Shown: positions 52,853 to 61,840, counted from the first letter of the stretch. The stretch is 64,000 nucleotides of DNA from Bacillota bacterium (GCA_023395615.1 JAEWYP010000031.1:1-64000), one strand, 5' to 3'. The notes: generated from the sequence alone by a model not told the origin. Numbers and translations are program-made.

Positions 52853-55180
52853 TTAAATCTGGTGTTTTACGCGGTCACGCTCTTCGGCGCGCTTTGCGTC
52901 GTTAAAGCGATCCAGCGTGCCCACGAGGTAGCCGGTGATGCGGCGGATCCGCTCAAAAGCGTGTCCGTCCTCGGTGCGGCCACACTTGGGGCAGCAATCC
53001 CCGATGATGCCGTTAAACCCGCAAACCGGATCGCGGTCTACCGGATGGTTGATGCTGCCGTAGCCGATCCCCTGATCGTGCATGTAGCGCACCACTTTTT
53101 CAAACGCTTCCAGGTTCTTGGTGGGGTCGCCGTCCATCTCCACATAGCTGATGTGCCCGGCATTGGTCAGCGCATGGTACGGGGCCTCGATCGCAATTTT
53201 CTGGAACGCGTTAATGGGGTAATAAACCGGTACATGGAAGCTGTTGGTATAGTATTCCCGGTCGGTTACACCTTTGATCTCGCCGAAGCGTTCCCGATCC
53301 AGCCGCACGAAGCGGCCACTTAAGCCCTCGGCGGGGGTGGCCAGGCAGGTATAGTTCATGTGCGTTTTCGCGCTCATGTCGTCGCAGAATTTGCGGATGC
53401 TGCCCACAATCTCCAGCCCGAGGTTCTGGCTGTCCGGGTCCTCGCCGTGATGTTTGCCGCGCAACGCCACCAGCGTTTCCGCCAGCCCGATAAAGCCGAT
53501 GGAAAGCGTACCATGCTTGAGTACCTCACGGATGGAATCGTTCCAGTCCAGCTTTTCGCTGTCCAGCCACACGCCTTCGCCCATCAGGAAGGGGAAATTC
53601 TTCACCTTTTTATTGGCGATAATCTCAAACCGTTCCTGCAACTGATCCGCCACCAGTTGCAGCGTGCGGTCCAACTCCTCGAAGAACCACGGGATATCTC
53701 CCTTGGCCTTGATGGCGATACGCGGCAGGTTGACGGAAGTAAAACTCAGGTTGCCGCGGCGGGGGCAGATCTCACGGGTGGGATCGTACACATTACCGAT
53801 TACGCGGGTACGGCAGCCCATGTAGGCGATTTCGGTTTCCGGGTGACCTTCTTTATAATACTTCAGGTTAAAGGGCGCATCCACAAAGCTGAAGTTGGGG
53901 AAAAGCCGTTTGGCGCTGGTACGGATCGCCAGCCGATACAGGTCGTAGTTCGGCTCGCCGGGATTAAAGTTGACCCCTTCTTTTACGCGGAAAATCTGGA
54001 TGGGGAAAATCGGCGTTTCGCCGTTGCCCAGGCCCGACTCGGTGGACAGCAGCAGGTTGCGCATCACCATACGGCCCTCAGGCGACGTATCCATGCCATA
54101 GTTTACGGAGGAGAAAGGCACCTGCGCGCCCGCGCGGCTGTTCATCGTGTTCAGGTTATGGATCAGCGCCTCCATGGCCTGATAGGTGGCGCGGTCGGTT
54201 TCCTGCTCGGCATGTTCGCGGGTGAAAGCCAGCACACGGTTGAGGGTCGCGTCATCCGCCGTGGGGCAAAGCTCAGAAAGATGATTCCGTACAGACGCAT
54301 CAAAAATTTCATCTGCTACCAGCTCCGGTTTTTTACCGGTTTCCGCTTCCACTTCCGTCAGCAGTTTTTTCAGGGCTTCCAGCGGCTCCGCAAGGTTCAG
54401 CAGCAGTTCGGCCGCGCGAACCAGATTATCACGGTAGCGCTTCACATAGGTCTTTTTCACTCCGGGGGCCATACCGTAATCGAAGTTGACGACGCTCTGG
54501 CCGCCGTGCTGGTCGTTCTGGTTGGCCTGAATGGCAATGCAGCAAAGCGCGGAATAGCTGTAAATATCGTTAGGCTCGCGCAGCACCCCGTGACCGGTGG
54601 AAAAGCCGCCGTCAAACAGGGTGAGCAGATCAATCTGCGTGCAGGTCGTAGTGAGGGTATAAAAATCCAGGTCGTGGATATGGATGTCTCCCTCGCGGTG
54701 CGCCTTGGCGTGGCGGGGGTTGAGCACATACATATCGTAGAATTGCTTGCTGCCCTCGCTGCCGAACTTGAGCATCGCGCCCATGGCGGTATCGCCGTTG
54801 ATGTTGGCGTTCTCACGCTTGATATCGCTGTCTTTGGCGTCTTTAAAACAGATGTCCTCGAACGTTTTCATCAGGCGCGTGTTCATTTCGCGTACACGGC
54901 TGCGTTCCGCGCGGTACAAGATATAGGCTTTAGCCGAGCGCACAAAGCCATGCTCGATCAGCACCTTTTCCACCACATCCTGCACCTGTTCCACACCTGG
55001 CACGCTGGGAATGTTTTCGTCATTCTCCAGGGTCGCAACCACAATATCGGCCAGCTCCCGGGCCGTCTCGGCGCTTTTCTGGCTGCCGCTGGCGGCAAAG
55101 CTTTTCTCAATCGCCTGTTCAATTTTGTTGGGGTCGAAGGCTACCACGCGACCGTCGCGTTTTTTAATGGATGTGATCAT
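52853..55180 (-). CDS. nrdD: Anaerobic ribonucleoside-triphosphate reductase (class III)
   Basis: This 775-residue protein reduces ribonucleoside triphosphates to deoxyribonucleotides under anoxic conditions. The N-terminal ATP-cone (MITSIKKRDGRVVAFDPNKIEQAIEKSF to about residue 95) provides allosteric control. The catalytic barrel contains NINGDTAMGAMLKFGSEGSKQFYD and SFTSVNLPRIA. A C-terminal zinc site has paired cysteines (VCGFNGIIGDCCPKCGR). Gly750 in RRITGYLVGTLDR is the glycyl-radical residue, about 25 residues from the end as usual. AGGAGGAACG precedes the ATG. The activating enzyme gene nrdG does not follow it in this window. Expression is controlled by a consensus promoter overlapped by two NrdR boxes. 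Confidence 0.97.
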   Translation of the reverse strand: MITSIKKRDGRVVAFDPNKIEQAIEKSFAASGSQKSAETARELADIVVATLENDENIPSVPGVEQVQDVVEKVLIEHGFVRSAKAYILYRAERSRVREMNTRLMKTFEDICFKDAKDSDIKRENANINGDTAMGAMLKFGSEGSKQFYDMYVLNPRHAKAHREGDIHIHDLDFYTLTTTCTQIDLLTLFDGGFSTGHGVLREPNDIYSYSALCCIAIQANQNDQHGGQSVVNFDYGMAPGVKKTYVKRYRDNLVRAAELLLNLAEPLEALKKLLTEVEAETGKKPELVADEIFDASVRNHLSELCPTADDATLNRVLAFTREHAEQETDRATYQAMEALIHNLNTMNSRAGAQVPFSSVNYGMDTSPEGRMVMRNLLLSTESGLGNGETPIFPIQIFRVKEGVNFNPGEPNYDLYRLAIRTSAKRLFPNFSFVDAPFNLKYYKEGHPETEIAYMGCRTRVIGNVYDPTREICPRRGNLSFTSVNLPRIAIKAKGDIPWFFEELDRTLQLVADQLQERFEIIANKKVKNFPFLMGEGVWLDSEKLDWNDSIREVLKHGTLSIGFIGLAETLVALRGKHHGEDPDSQNLGLEIVGSIRKFCDDMSAKTHMNYTCLATPAEGLSGRFVRLDRERFGEIKGVTDREYYTNSFHVPVYYPINAFQKIAIEAPYHALTNAGHISYVEMDGDPTKNLEAFEKVVRYMHDQGIGYGSINHPVDRDPVCGFNGIIGDCCPKCGRTEDGHAFERIRRITGYLVGTLDRFNDAKRAEERDRVKHQI

Positions 55181-55354
55181 TTCGCGTTCCTCCTGATAAA
55201 GAATGGAACCCCCGGGAAGCCAGCGCCTGAGGGGGACAAAAACACTCCGCTTTCACAGGCTGTATCCGCAAGCGGCAAATTTTCGTGTATTGTACTGCAG
55301 GCGATCCCCACGGCCGGGCGCGGCGCCCGATTGCCGTTCGACGTACGGGAGTAT

Positions 55355-55402
55355 TGCCATTATATTGTGTATTCCCGGATATGTCAACACCACATATTGT
55401 GG
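55355..55402 (-). promoter_or_regulatory. Two NrdR boxes over the nrdD promoter
   Basis: 16-base boxes at 55355-55370 (ending TATATTGTGT) and 55387-55402 (ACACCACATATTGTGG) match the NrdR consensus acaCwAtATaTwGtgt at about 12-13 of 16 positions. They are spaced exactly 32 bp apart, three helical turns, as usual for NrdR. One covers the -10, the other touches the -35. Confidence 0.8.
55359..55387 (-). promoter_or_regulatory. Consensus promoter of nrdD
   Basis: On the minus strand TTGACA (55387-55382), 17 bp, TATAAT (55364-55359), a perfect match to the sigma-A consensus. The leader to the ATG is about 170 bases. Such strength fits a gene that is normally held down by NrdR. Confidence 0.85.
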
Positions 55403-55927
55403 AAAACGGGTGGAAAACCAAATTGGCACACTTGGCGCAACGCAGAATCCGCAAGGCTTGCATGCGTTCTCCACGCCCTTCCCACAACGCTTTCCACAGA
55501 TAAACTTTTTTCTCCTCGCATACTCCACGCCGGAAAGCCAGCCTTTCCACCCTCCCCAGCTGGAAAGAACGCCCGGCCTTCGAAGCGGGAAACTGGGGTT
55601 TTCAGGCAACTTTGCCATGTTCAGGCTCGCTCATTCCACGGGTTTCCCACATCCCCCCGCGTTTCCTTTCCGCCTGTCCTGAAGGGCTTTCGAGCTTTCC
55701 CACATTCCCGCAAAGTTGGAACCGTTCAAAAGATGTGGAAGGCTGCACCGCTGGAAATGCAAGGATTACAGAATTGTTAAATTCCATATTATGGTTGTTG
55801 CATTTCCCCTTCTCTCCGGCTTCGGCGTTCGCGTAGTCTCCTGCAAAAACAGCTTTACATGAATTTCACACGCGTTTCCCATCCATTATCCACATTTATA
55901 CTTACGATATTCCACATGGTTTTCCAC
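55399..55927. promoter_or_regulatory. Cluster of DnaA-box-like nonamers between nrdD and the flavoprotein gene
   Basis: One perfect DnaA box (TTATCCACA, 55886-55894) is accompanied by near matches. These are TTTTCCACA on the minus strand (55399-55407), CTTTCCACA (55490-55498), TATTCCACA (55908-55916), TTTTCCACG (about 55920), CCTTCCACA on the minus strand (55734-55742) and several TTTCCCACA. The roughly 600 bases have no gene and show local AT-rich patches (for example 55775-55805). The motif density is far above what I see in other gaps of the window. Confidence 0.5.
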
Positions 55928-55963
55928 GCCGTTTCGCAAACCCCCGCAGTACAGGGAAAAGCG

Positions 55964-55992
55964 TTGTTTTCCCCTCCCGTATCTGCTATGAT
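55964..55992 (+). promoter_or_regulatory. Promoter of the HI0933-type flavoprotein gene
   Basis: TTGTTT, 17 bp, TATGAT with TGC before it (extended -10). The transcript starts about 17 bases before the ATG at 56016. Confidence 0.6.
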
Positions 55993-56015
55993 ACGTCCGT
56001 AGGGAGGGATTGGGC

Positions 56016-57293
56016 ATGACCACGGCGATCATTGGCGGAGGCGCGGCGGGCGTGGCGGCTGCTATCGCGGCCACGGAGTGCGGGCAGCATGTGCTGGTAC
56101 TGGAACGCAACCGCAAACCACTGAAGAAGCTGGGCGTTACCGGTAACGGCCGGGGTAACCTGCTTAATTCCGGCGTATCTGTCTATTATGGCGACGCGGC
56201 TTTCGCCCGCGATGTTTTGGCCGGGATGGGCTATCCTCAGCTGAAAGCTTTCTTTGAAGGTCTTGGCGTACCGCTGCGGCAGGAAAACGAGGGATGGATT
56301 TATCCGGCCGCGCTGCAGGCGGCCGTAGCGGTCGAGGCGCTGCTGCTGCGCGCCGGGCAGTTAGGTGTCACCTTCCTGACCAACACGCGCGCGGAGAGCC
56401 TTACCCGGGAAAACGACGGCTTTATCATCCACGCTCTGCACACCGAACCCGCGCCGGAAACCCGCGGCAAAACGCGCACCCCCGCTGTAGAACGCCGGGA
56501 AACAATACGCGCAGATCGGGTGATCGTCACGGTCGGCGGCGCGGCCGCGCCAGCGCACGGCACAGATGGAACAGGCTATGCCCTGCTCACGGCATTCGGT
56601 CACCGGCTGTCGCCGCTTAAGCCCGCGCTTTGCGCACTGCTGACCGACCCACGCCGCATCGCCGGGCTTGCCGGGCAACGGACGCGCGTAACCCTCACGC
56701 TGGTTTCTCCTGCAGACAGAACACTGAAACACACAGAGGGTGAAGTGTTGTTTGGCGACGATGCGATCAGCGGGATTGCAGCCATGCAGCTCGCGCGTTT
56801 TGCGGAACCCGGCGCGACCCTGTCGATAGACCTGCGCCCCGCGCTGGCGCTATCCGGCGCGGAGCACAGCGAGATGGTCGCCTTTCTTTCGCGGCTTGCG
56901 GCCCTACGGTCGGATCGTACCCTTGGAGACCTGTTCACCGGCGCATTTGCCTATCCTCTGGCCCGGCTGATCCTGCGGGAATCCGGGGTGGGCGAGCCGG
57001 GCGCGCCGATCGCCACCCTGAACGCTTCCCGGATGGATCGTCTGGCCGAAACTATCGCCGCCTTGCGCCTGCCGATTGCCGGTACACGCGGGTTTGAGCA
57101 GGCACAGGTGACCGCGGGCGGCATCGTTACGGAGGATTTTGACCCTGCCACACTGCAAAGCCGCCTATGCCCGGGCCTGTACGCCGCCGGCGAGGTGCTG
57201 GATGTGGACGGAGATTGCGGCGGTTTTAACCTGATGTTCGCGTTTGCCAGCGGGTTACTCGCAGGCCGCGGATCAGCGCGCATAAACGAATAG
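56016..57293 (+). CDS. HI0933/YhiN-family FAD-dependent oxidoreductase
   Basis: This 425-residue protein has an N-terminal dinucleotide-binding motif TTAIIGGGAAGVAAAIAATECG and the family-specific KKLGVTGNGRGNLLNSG. C-terminal QAQVTAGGIVTEDFDPATLQSRLCPGLYAAGEVLDVDGDCGGFNLMFAFASGLLAG forms the second FAD contact. The family (also called aminoacetone oxidase or BaiN-like) is widespread and its physiological reaction is not settled. The ATG at 56016 lies eight bases after GGGAGG; a TTG at 56010 is the alternative. tilS follows with its own promoter. Confidence 0.93.
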   Translation: MTTAIIGGGAAGVAAAIAATECGQHVLVLERNRKPLKKLGVTGNGRGNLLNSGVSVYYGDAAFARDVLAGMGYPQLKAFFEGLGVPLRQENEGWIYPAALQAAVAVEALLLRAGQLGVTFLTNTRAESLTRENDGFIIHALHTEPAPETRGKTRTPAVERRETIRADRVIVTVGGAAAPAHGTDGTGYALLTAFGHRLSPLKPALCALLTDPRRIAGLAGQRTRVTLTLVSPADRTLKHTEGEVLFGDDAISGIAAMQLARFAEPGATLSIDLRPALALSGAEHSEMVAFLSRLAALRSDRTLGDLFTGAFAYPLARLILRESGVGEPGAPIATLNASRMDRLAETIAALRLPIAGTRGFEQAQVTAGGIVTEDFDPATLQSRLCPGLYAAGEVLDVDGDCGGFNLMFAFASGLLAGRGSARINE

Positions 57294-57340
57294 CACGTCG
57301 CAACTCACCTGCACGGCCATATCCGCGCGAGGCGCGCATA

Positions 57341-57369
57341 TTGCCGAAAGTCACCGAAAATGGTACAAT
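57341..57369 (+). promoter_or_regulatory. Promoter of tilS, probably giving a leaderless mRNA
   Basis: TTGCCG, 17 bp, TACAAT preceded by TGG (extended -10). The ATG at 57376 lies seven bases past the -10, exactly where transcription should start. No ribosome site precedes it. Confidence 0.65.
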
Positions 57370-57375
57370 CAGCCT

Positions 57376-58869
57376 ATGAATGAACAGCTTTTTTCGGCGG
57401 CGGAAGCCGCCCTGCGCAAAGCGGGCCTGCTGCGTCCGGGCGTTACGCTGCTGGTTGCGTTCAGCGGCGGCGCGGACTCGGTCGTATTGCTGCGCACGCT
57501 GTGCGGGCTGGCTCCCACGTACGGCTTGACCGTGCGCGCGGCACATGTGGAACATGGTCTGCGAGGAGAAGCCTCCCTGCGCGACGCACGTTTCTGCGAG
57601 GCGTTATGCGGGGAACTTTCCGTTCCGTTTTCCTGCGACCACGCGACGCTTTCGGGCGGCATGGACGACCCGGGCGCCGAGGCGCGGGCGCGCGACGCGC
57701 GCTACGCCCTGCTGCTTGCCCGCGCGAAGGCTTGCGGCGCGGACGCGCTGGTGCTGGCCCATCACAGGGACGATCAGGCGGAAACGGTGCTGGCTCGCCT
57801 TACCCGCGGGAGCGGCGCGCGCGGCCTAACCGGGATGCGCGAACAGACGATCCGCGAGGGCTTGATGATTCTTCGCCCGTTCTTAAGCGTTTCCAAGCGT
57901 GAGCTTACCGACGCGCTGGGCACTCTGCCGCACTGCGAGGATGAAACCAACACCCTGCCCTGCTGCCAGCGCAACCGCCTGCGCACGGAAGTGCTGCCGT
58001 TACTCACACAGGAAAACCCGCGCGCGGCCGAGCATATCGCCCAAAGCGCCCACCTGCTGGCGCTGGATGAGGATTGCCTGATGGCACAGGCTGAGCGGCT
58101 GTCGGCCCGTGCACTTTGCACAATTCCCCCATTTTTCTGTATGGAAAAAGCGCCCCTGCTCACCGCGCCGGATGCGGTAGCCCTGCGTACGCTTCGCAGC
58201 TTTGCGGAACGCGGTATGGCGCTGGCACTGTCCGGCAGAGCCTCGCCGGACGGAATCGCCCCGACGGACCCGGAGGCCGGTTTGCCGGAGGAGCACTCCC
58301 TTTCCGCACAGGACTCCCTCCGTTTGTTTGCCCTGTTATCCGCGCCGGACGGCGAAACCCTCAACCTTCCAATCGGGCTGAAGGCGTTAGTTACTCCGCG
58401 CTATGTGCAACTTGTGCGTATGGCGGACGGTTCGCCGCTGTGCGCCGTGCCCACGCCCGCGCCACAGGGCGGGCTGATCCATCGGGCACGGCTTCGCTTC
58501 GGCGGGCTGACGTTCCGCTTTACCCCGTATACGCCGGGGGAATCACCGGTTCCAGACGGGCTGCGGAGCGTTACGCTGCCCAGCGCCACGCTGGCCCGCG
58601 CAGTGCTTCGCACATCGCAGTCGGGCGACCATATTCACCCATTCGGCGCACCCGGAGGAAAACCGCTGCGCCGGTACTGGATCGACCACAAGGTAGACCT
58701 TCCCTTCCGAGCTTTCATCCCCCTGCTGTGTGTGGACGACGAGGTATTGTGGGCCCCGGGCGCAGGCGCGTCGGAAGCGACCCGCCAAACCGACCGCCCC
58801 TCGATCCGTATCAACGTATCAGGCCGTATGCCATGGTTGCCATCCAACCCTGAAAAGCCTTCCAAATGA
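57376..58869 (+). CDS. tilS: tRNA(Ile)-lysidine synthetase
   Basis: This 497-residue protein converts the wobble cytidine of the CAU-anticodon isoleucine tRNA to lysidine with ATP and lysine, so that AUA is read as isoleucine. The N-terminal PP-loop is VAFSGGADSVVLL, with AAHVEHGLRGEAS, LVLAHHRDDQAETVLARLTRGSGARGLTGM and CEDETNTLPCCQRNRLRTEVLP all family-typical. The C-terminal domain carries HPFGAPGGKPLRRYWIDHKVDLPFRAFIPLL. hpt lies 20 bases downstream, the same order as in Bacillus and many Firmicutes. The ATG lacks a Shine-Dalgarno sequence and coincides with the predicted transcription start. Confidence 0.95.
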   Translation: MNEQLFSAAEAALRKAGLLRPGVTLLVAFSGGADSVVLLRTLCGLAPTYGLTVRAAHVEHGLRGEASLRDARFCEALCGELSVPFSCDHATLSGGMDDPGAEARARDARYALLLARAKACGADALVLAHHRDDQAETVLARLTRGSGARGLTGMREQTIREGLMILRPFLSVSKRELTDALGTLPHCEDETNTLPCCQRNRLRTEVLPLLTQENPRAAEHIAQSAHLLALDEDCLMAQAERLSARALCTIPPFFCMEKAPLLTAPDAVALRTLRSFAERGMALALSGRASPDGIAPTDPEAGLPEEHSLSAQDSLRLFALLSAPDGETLNLPIGLKALVTPRYVQLVRMADGSPLCAVPTPAPQGGLIHRARLRFGGLTFRFTPYTPGESPVPDGLRSVTLPSATLARAVLRTSQSGDHIHPFGAPGGKPLRRYWIDHKVDLPFRAFIPLLCVDDEVLWAPGAGASEATRQTDRPSIRINVSGRMPWLPSNPEKPSK

Positions 58870-58889
58870 CGATAAAGGAGCGTACATGT

Positions 58890-59447
58890 ATGAATCAGGA
58901 TTCTCCGCTGTATAAGGATCTGGCCGAGGTGCTCTATAACGAGGAACAGTTAAAGGAAGCCGTTCAGAAACTGGGCGCACGCATCACCCACGATTACCAC
59001 GGCAAATCGCCGCTGGTGGTGTGCATCTTAAAAGGCGCCAGCGTGTTCTTTACCGACCTGATCCGCGCCATCGACCTGCCGCTGGAGATTGAGTTTATGG
59101 CCATCTCCAGCTACGGGGCCAGCACCGTATCCAGCGGCGAAGTCCGTATGGTGAAGGACCTGGACCGCCCCATTCTGGGCCGGGATGTGCTGATTGTGGA
59201 GGACATCGTGGACAGCGGCATGACGCTCTCCTTCCTGAAGCGGACGCTGACCAACCGCGGCGCGAGCAGCCTGCGGCTGGTAACGCTGCTGGATAAGCCC
59301 AGCCGCCGCACCGTGCCGCTGACGGTGGATTATTCCTGTTTCCAGATCCCGGATGCGTTCGTGGTGGGGTACGGGCTGGATTACGACGAGAAATACCGCA
59401 ACCTGCCCGTGGTGGGTGTGCTGGACCCGAAGGTATACACAAAGTAA
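58890..59447 (+). CDS. hpt: Hypoxanthine phosphoribosyltransferase
   Basis: This 185-residue protein salvages hypoxanthine and guanine to IMP and GMP using PRPP. The PRPP-binding motif VLIVEDIVDSGMTL is intact, as are the flexible-loop region (ISSYGASTVSSGEVRMVKDLD) and the C-terminal VVGYGLDYDEKYRNLPVVGVL that recognises the base. The ATG at 58890 follows AAAGGAGCG; a longer frame from 58866 overlaps tilS. It is probably co-transcribed with tilS and followed by a strong terminator. Confidence 0.96.
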   Translation: MNQDSPLYKDLAEVLYNEEQLKEAVQKLGARITHDYHGKSPLVVCILKGASVFFTDLIRAIDLPLEIEFMAISSYGASTVSSGEVRMVKDLDRPILGRDVLIVEDIVDSGMTLSFLKRTLTNRGASSLRLVTLLDKPSRRTVPLTVDYSCFQIPDAFVVGYGLDYDEKYRNLPVVGVLDPKVYTK

Positions 59448-59458
59448 AATATTCCCGT

Positions 59459-59489
59459 GGCGCTCCGCAAAAAGCGGAGCGCCTTTTTT
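59459..59489 (+). terminator. Rho-independent terminator after hpt
   Basis: GGCGCTCCGC, AAAAA loop, GCGGAGCGCC and TTTTTT: a perfect ten-pair stem with U tract. Confidence 0.95.
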
Positions 59490-59839
59490 GATCCTCTCAA
59501 GGCAGCATATTTATAATATGAAAGAACGCTTCTTACAGGGAGCAGGTTGTATGGTCGCCGTCATACATCCAAGGTTTCCGCGCCTCGCACCGTTTCCCTG
59601 CCGGAAGTCCGTTTTCGCGAATATATTCTACCATTCCGGGAGGATCACGCCCATTTTTCACTTTCGTCCCAAAAAGGTCCGAAGGTGCAGAATTACGTGT
59701 AAATCAGCGTGAAAATAACAAACCAAATCAGGAACCTTCTGTCTTTTTATTTTCCGGTCACCTCTCTATACTTTTCATAGAACCATTCCACCAGCGATTG
59801 ATCTGCCTGGAATTGGCAATCATAAAAAAGGAGAAAACC
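59490..59839. other. Intergenic region before the secreted hydrolase gene
   Basis: About 350 AT-richer bases without a credible gene. A TATACT hexamer near 59767 could be a -10, with a poor -35. No RNA structure was recognised. Confidence 0.4.
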
Positions 59840-61783
59840 ATGAAGAAAATTTTCAGCCTCGCCGTTGCGTGCGTTCTCTGCCTTACCTGTTTCTCCGCCA
59901 GCGCGCTGGCCGACGTCTACCACCAGCACCAGAGCAATCCTGCGGGCATCGAAACCATCGAAGCAATCCACTCGGGCGCTGTGGATTATATGACGAAGGA
60001 ATATCCCGGCAAAACCTTCAAACCAGACCCCGCGCTGGATACCTATCCAGCCGGAACCACCTACGTATACCGTTCCGCAGGGATGTTTAACAGCGATACC
60101 GCCGCGGATCGGATGAACACCAATTTTCTGGTTTACACGGACAAAACGTTCGCCAGCGCGGATGAAGCCCTCGCCTACTTAAAAACGCTGGGGCTTACGG
60201 ACCTCGCGGATGAAGCGACCGGAAGCGTCGTGCTGGTTTCCCCGATCGACGCTAAAAACGGATATGGCGCCGCGGATCAGACCGCCTATTACCAGCTTCA
60301 GTCCGTGATGTGCAACATCAACTACATGAGCTTCGGCGCGGATAAAACCATCAGTTATATCGCCGATCCCGGTTATTTCGGCGGCGTCGCCTACCGTTAC
60401 CTCATCGGGATCGATGGCGGCGCGACGTTCCTGAACAACTACGTTGCCAGCACGTTTGATTACATCAGTCGGATCGCCGGAATGCTGCTTGTGAACGGGC
60501 AGATGGAATCCATCCGGCAGGTAGCCGCCCCCGTGCCTGTCTATCTGGTAAACAGCGCGGAGGATATCGTCGCGAAATACCGGCAGGCCAACGGCACGGA
60601 TGCGTCGGAGGAGACCCAGGCAACGCTGACCACCTATAATCAGGCGCTGCCCCTGCAGAAAGTCGTCGTTGCCAAAGACGCCGGCAAGGACGCCGCCAGC
60701 TATATCCACGACGCGTATTACAACCTATTCATCCATGCGATGCGCATTCCGGTCGTAAAAGCGGGGCTGTACACACCGGCAGGCGCATATAACGACCACA
60801 ACTTCAACCAGGCACCCTATTCGCTCAGCGAGCGCAACCCGATCCTGAACGGAAAAACACCGGATGGAATCAACGTGATTGAGCATCAGGAGGATCGTTT
60901 CAGCGACATCAAAGCTTCCGACGGCGAATACCTGAACACCTGGTACGAGTTTCTGCCGCAGGAAGTGCTGGACGGCACGGCGGCCAGCCACAGCATCCCG
61001 CTGATCCTTGCCAACCATGGCGGCGGAGACGACCCCGTACAGGCTGTGGATGAAACGGGCCTGCTGACGCTTGCCGGCAAAGAGCGTTTCGCCATCGTAG
61101 CGCCCCGGTATGCCTCCGACGTGGCGGGCAGCTCCGTATTCTCCCCCTCCCCTTATGACACTAACGGCCAGGCATTGCCCGCGCTGGTGAGCTACATGCT
61201 GGCGCAGTACCCACAGCTGGATCCTTCCCGCGTATATGTAACCGGGTATTCCATGGGCGGCAGCGCAACCATAGAGGCCATTTCAAGCGCACCCACCCTG
61301 TTTGCGGCGGCGGTACCCATGGCCGCAGCCACCCCAACCATGACCAGCTCCTATGTGCCGACCGACGCGCAGGCGGCGCAGTTTACCAGCTGCGATCTGC
61401 CCATTCTGTTTACCACCTCGTCGTTTGATCTGCCCGCCGCGATGAACCAGGCCGCCGGCACGCTTGGCGACAGCTATTTGGAGCATATTAACCGTTTCCT
61501 CGGTTTCAACGAAATGAAAACGTATACTTACGATTTTAACGCCTACCCGCTCGTGGGTTTCCCTGCTGACCGCATCGTTAAAACGAAGCTGAACGGCGAA
61601 TACAACAACACCACCTGGTACCTTAATAACGACGCGGGCGTACCCATGGTGGGCGTAAGCTTTACCGAGTTCCTTCCCCACGGCCTGTACCCCGAGTATG
61701 GCAAACTGGCCTGGAACTTTATGAAGCACTATGCCCGCAACGCGCAAACCGGCGCAATTGAGTACAACCCCTATGTAGATTGA
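59840..61783 (+). CDS. Secreted alpha/beta hydrolase, PHB-depolymerase/esterase-like
   Basis: This 647-residue protein has a signal peptide (MKKIFSLAVACVLCLTCFSASALAD). The first about 310 mature residues form a domain I do not recognise (AADRMNTNFLVYTDKTFASADEALAYLKTLGL, GYGAADQTAYYQLQSVMCNINYMSFG). The C-terminal half is a polyhydroxybutyrate-depolymerase-like esterase: SIPLILANHGGGDDPVQAVDETG (oxyanion region) and nucleophile Ser471 in VTGYSMGGSATIEAIS. A late histidine (FTEFLPHGLYPEY) may complete the triad. AAAAGGAG precedes the ATG at 59840. It is the only secreted enzyme in the window. Substrate may be an extracellular ester or polymer; not assigned. Confidence 0.82.
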   Translation: MKKIFSLAVACVLCLTCFSASALADVYHQHQSNPAGIETIEAIHSGAVDYMTKEYPGKTFKPDPALDTYPAGTTYVYRSAGMFNSDTAADRMNTNFLVYTDKTFASADEALAYLKTLGLTDLADEATGSVVLVSPIDAKNGYGAADQTAYYQLQSVMCNINYMSFGADKTISYIADPGYFGGVAYRYLIGIDGGATFLNNYVASTFDYISRIAGMLLVNGQMESIRQVAAPVPVYLVNSAEDIVAKYRQANGTDASEETQATLTTYNQALPLQKVVVAKDAGKDAASYIHDAYYNLFIHAMRIPVVKAGLYTPAGAYNDHNFNQAPYSLSERNPILNGKTPDGINVIEHQEDRFSDIKASDGEYLNTWYEFLPQEVLDGTAASHSIPLILANHGGGDDPVQAVDETGLLTLAGKERFAIVAPRYASDVAGSSVFSPSPYDTNGQALPALVSYMLAQYPQLDPSRVYVTGYSMGGSATIEAISSAPTLFAAAVPMAAATPTMTSSYVPTDAQAAQFTSCDLPILFTTSSFDLPAAMNQAAGTLGDSYLEHINRFLGFNEMKTYTYDFNAYPLVGFPADRIVKTKLNGEYNNTTWYLNNDAGVPMVGVSFTEFLPHGLYPEYGKLAWNFMKHYARNAQTGAIEYNPYVD

Positions 61784-61806
61784 TCCGTTCTGGCATCCCT
61801 TGTCAA

Positions 61807-61840
61807 AACCCTTTCAGGCTGCACGCAGCCTGAAAGGGTT
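61807..61840. terminator. Bidirectional hairpin terminator between convergent genes
   Basis: A perfect 15-pair stem (AACCCTTTCAGGCTG with its complement) and loop CACG. On the minus strand the stem ends in TTTT; on the plus strand TTTGTCA follows. It separates the hydrolase gene from the heptad-repeat gene. Confidence 0.75.

Noticed and set aside
53360..55780. An 806-codon plus-strand open frame opposite nrdD
   Set aside because: Antisense shadow of a GC-rich gene; nrdD on the minus strand has every family motif and a promoter.
55399..55927. Firm call of a chromosomal replication origin
   Set aside because: dnaA, dnaN, rpmH and gidA are not nearby and GC skew cannot be computed here; kept only as a DnaA-box cluster.
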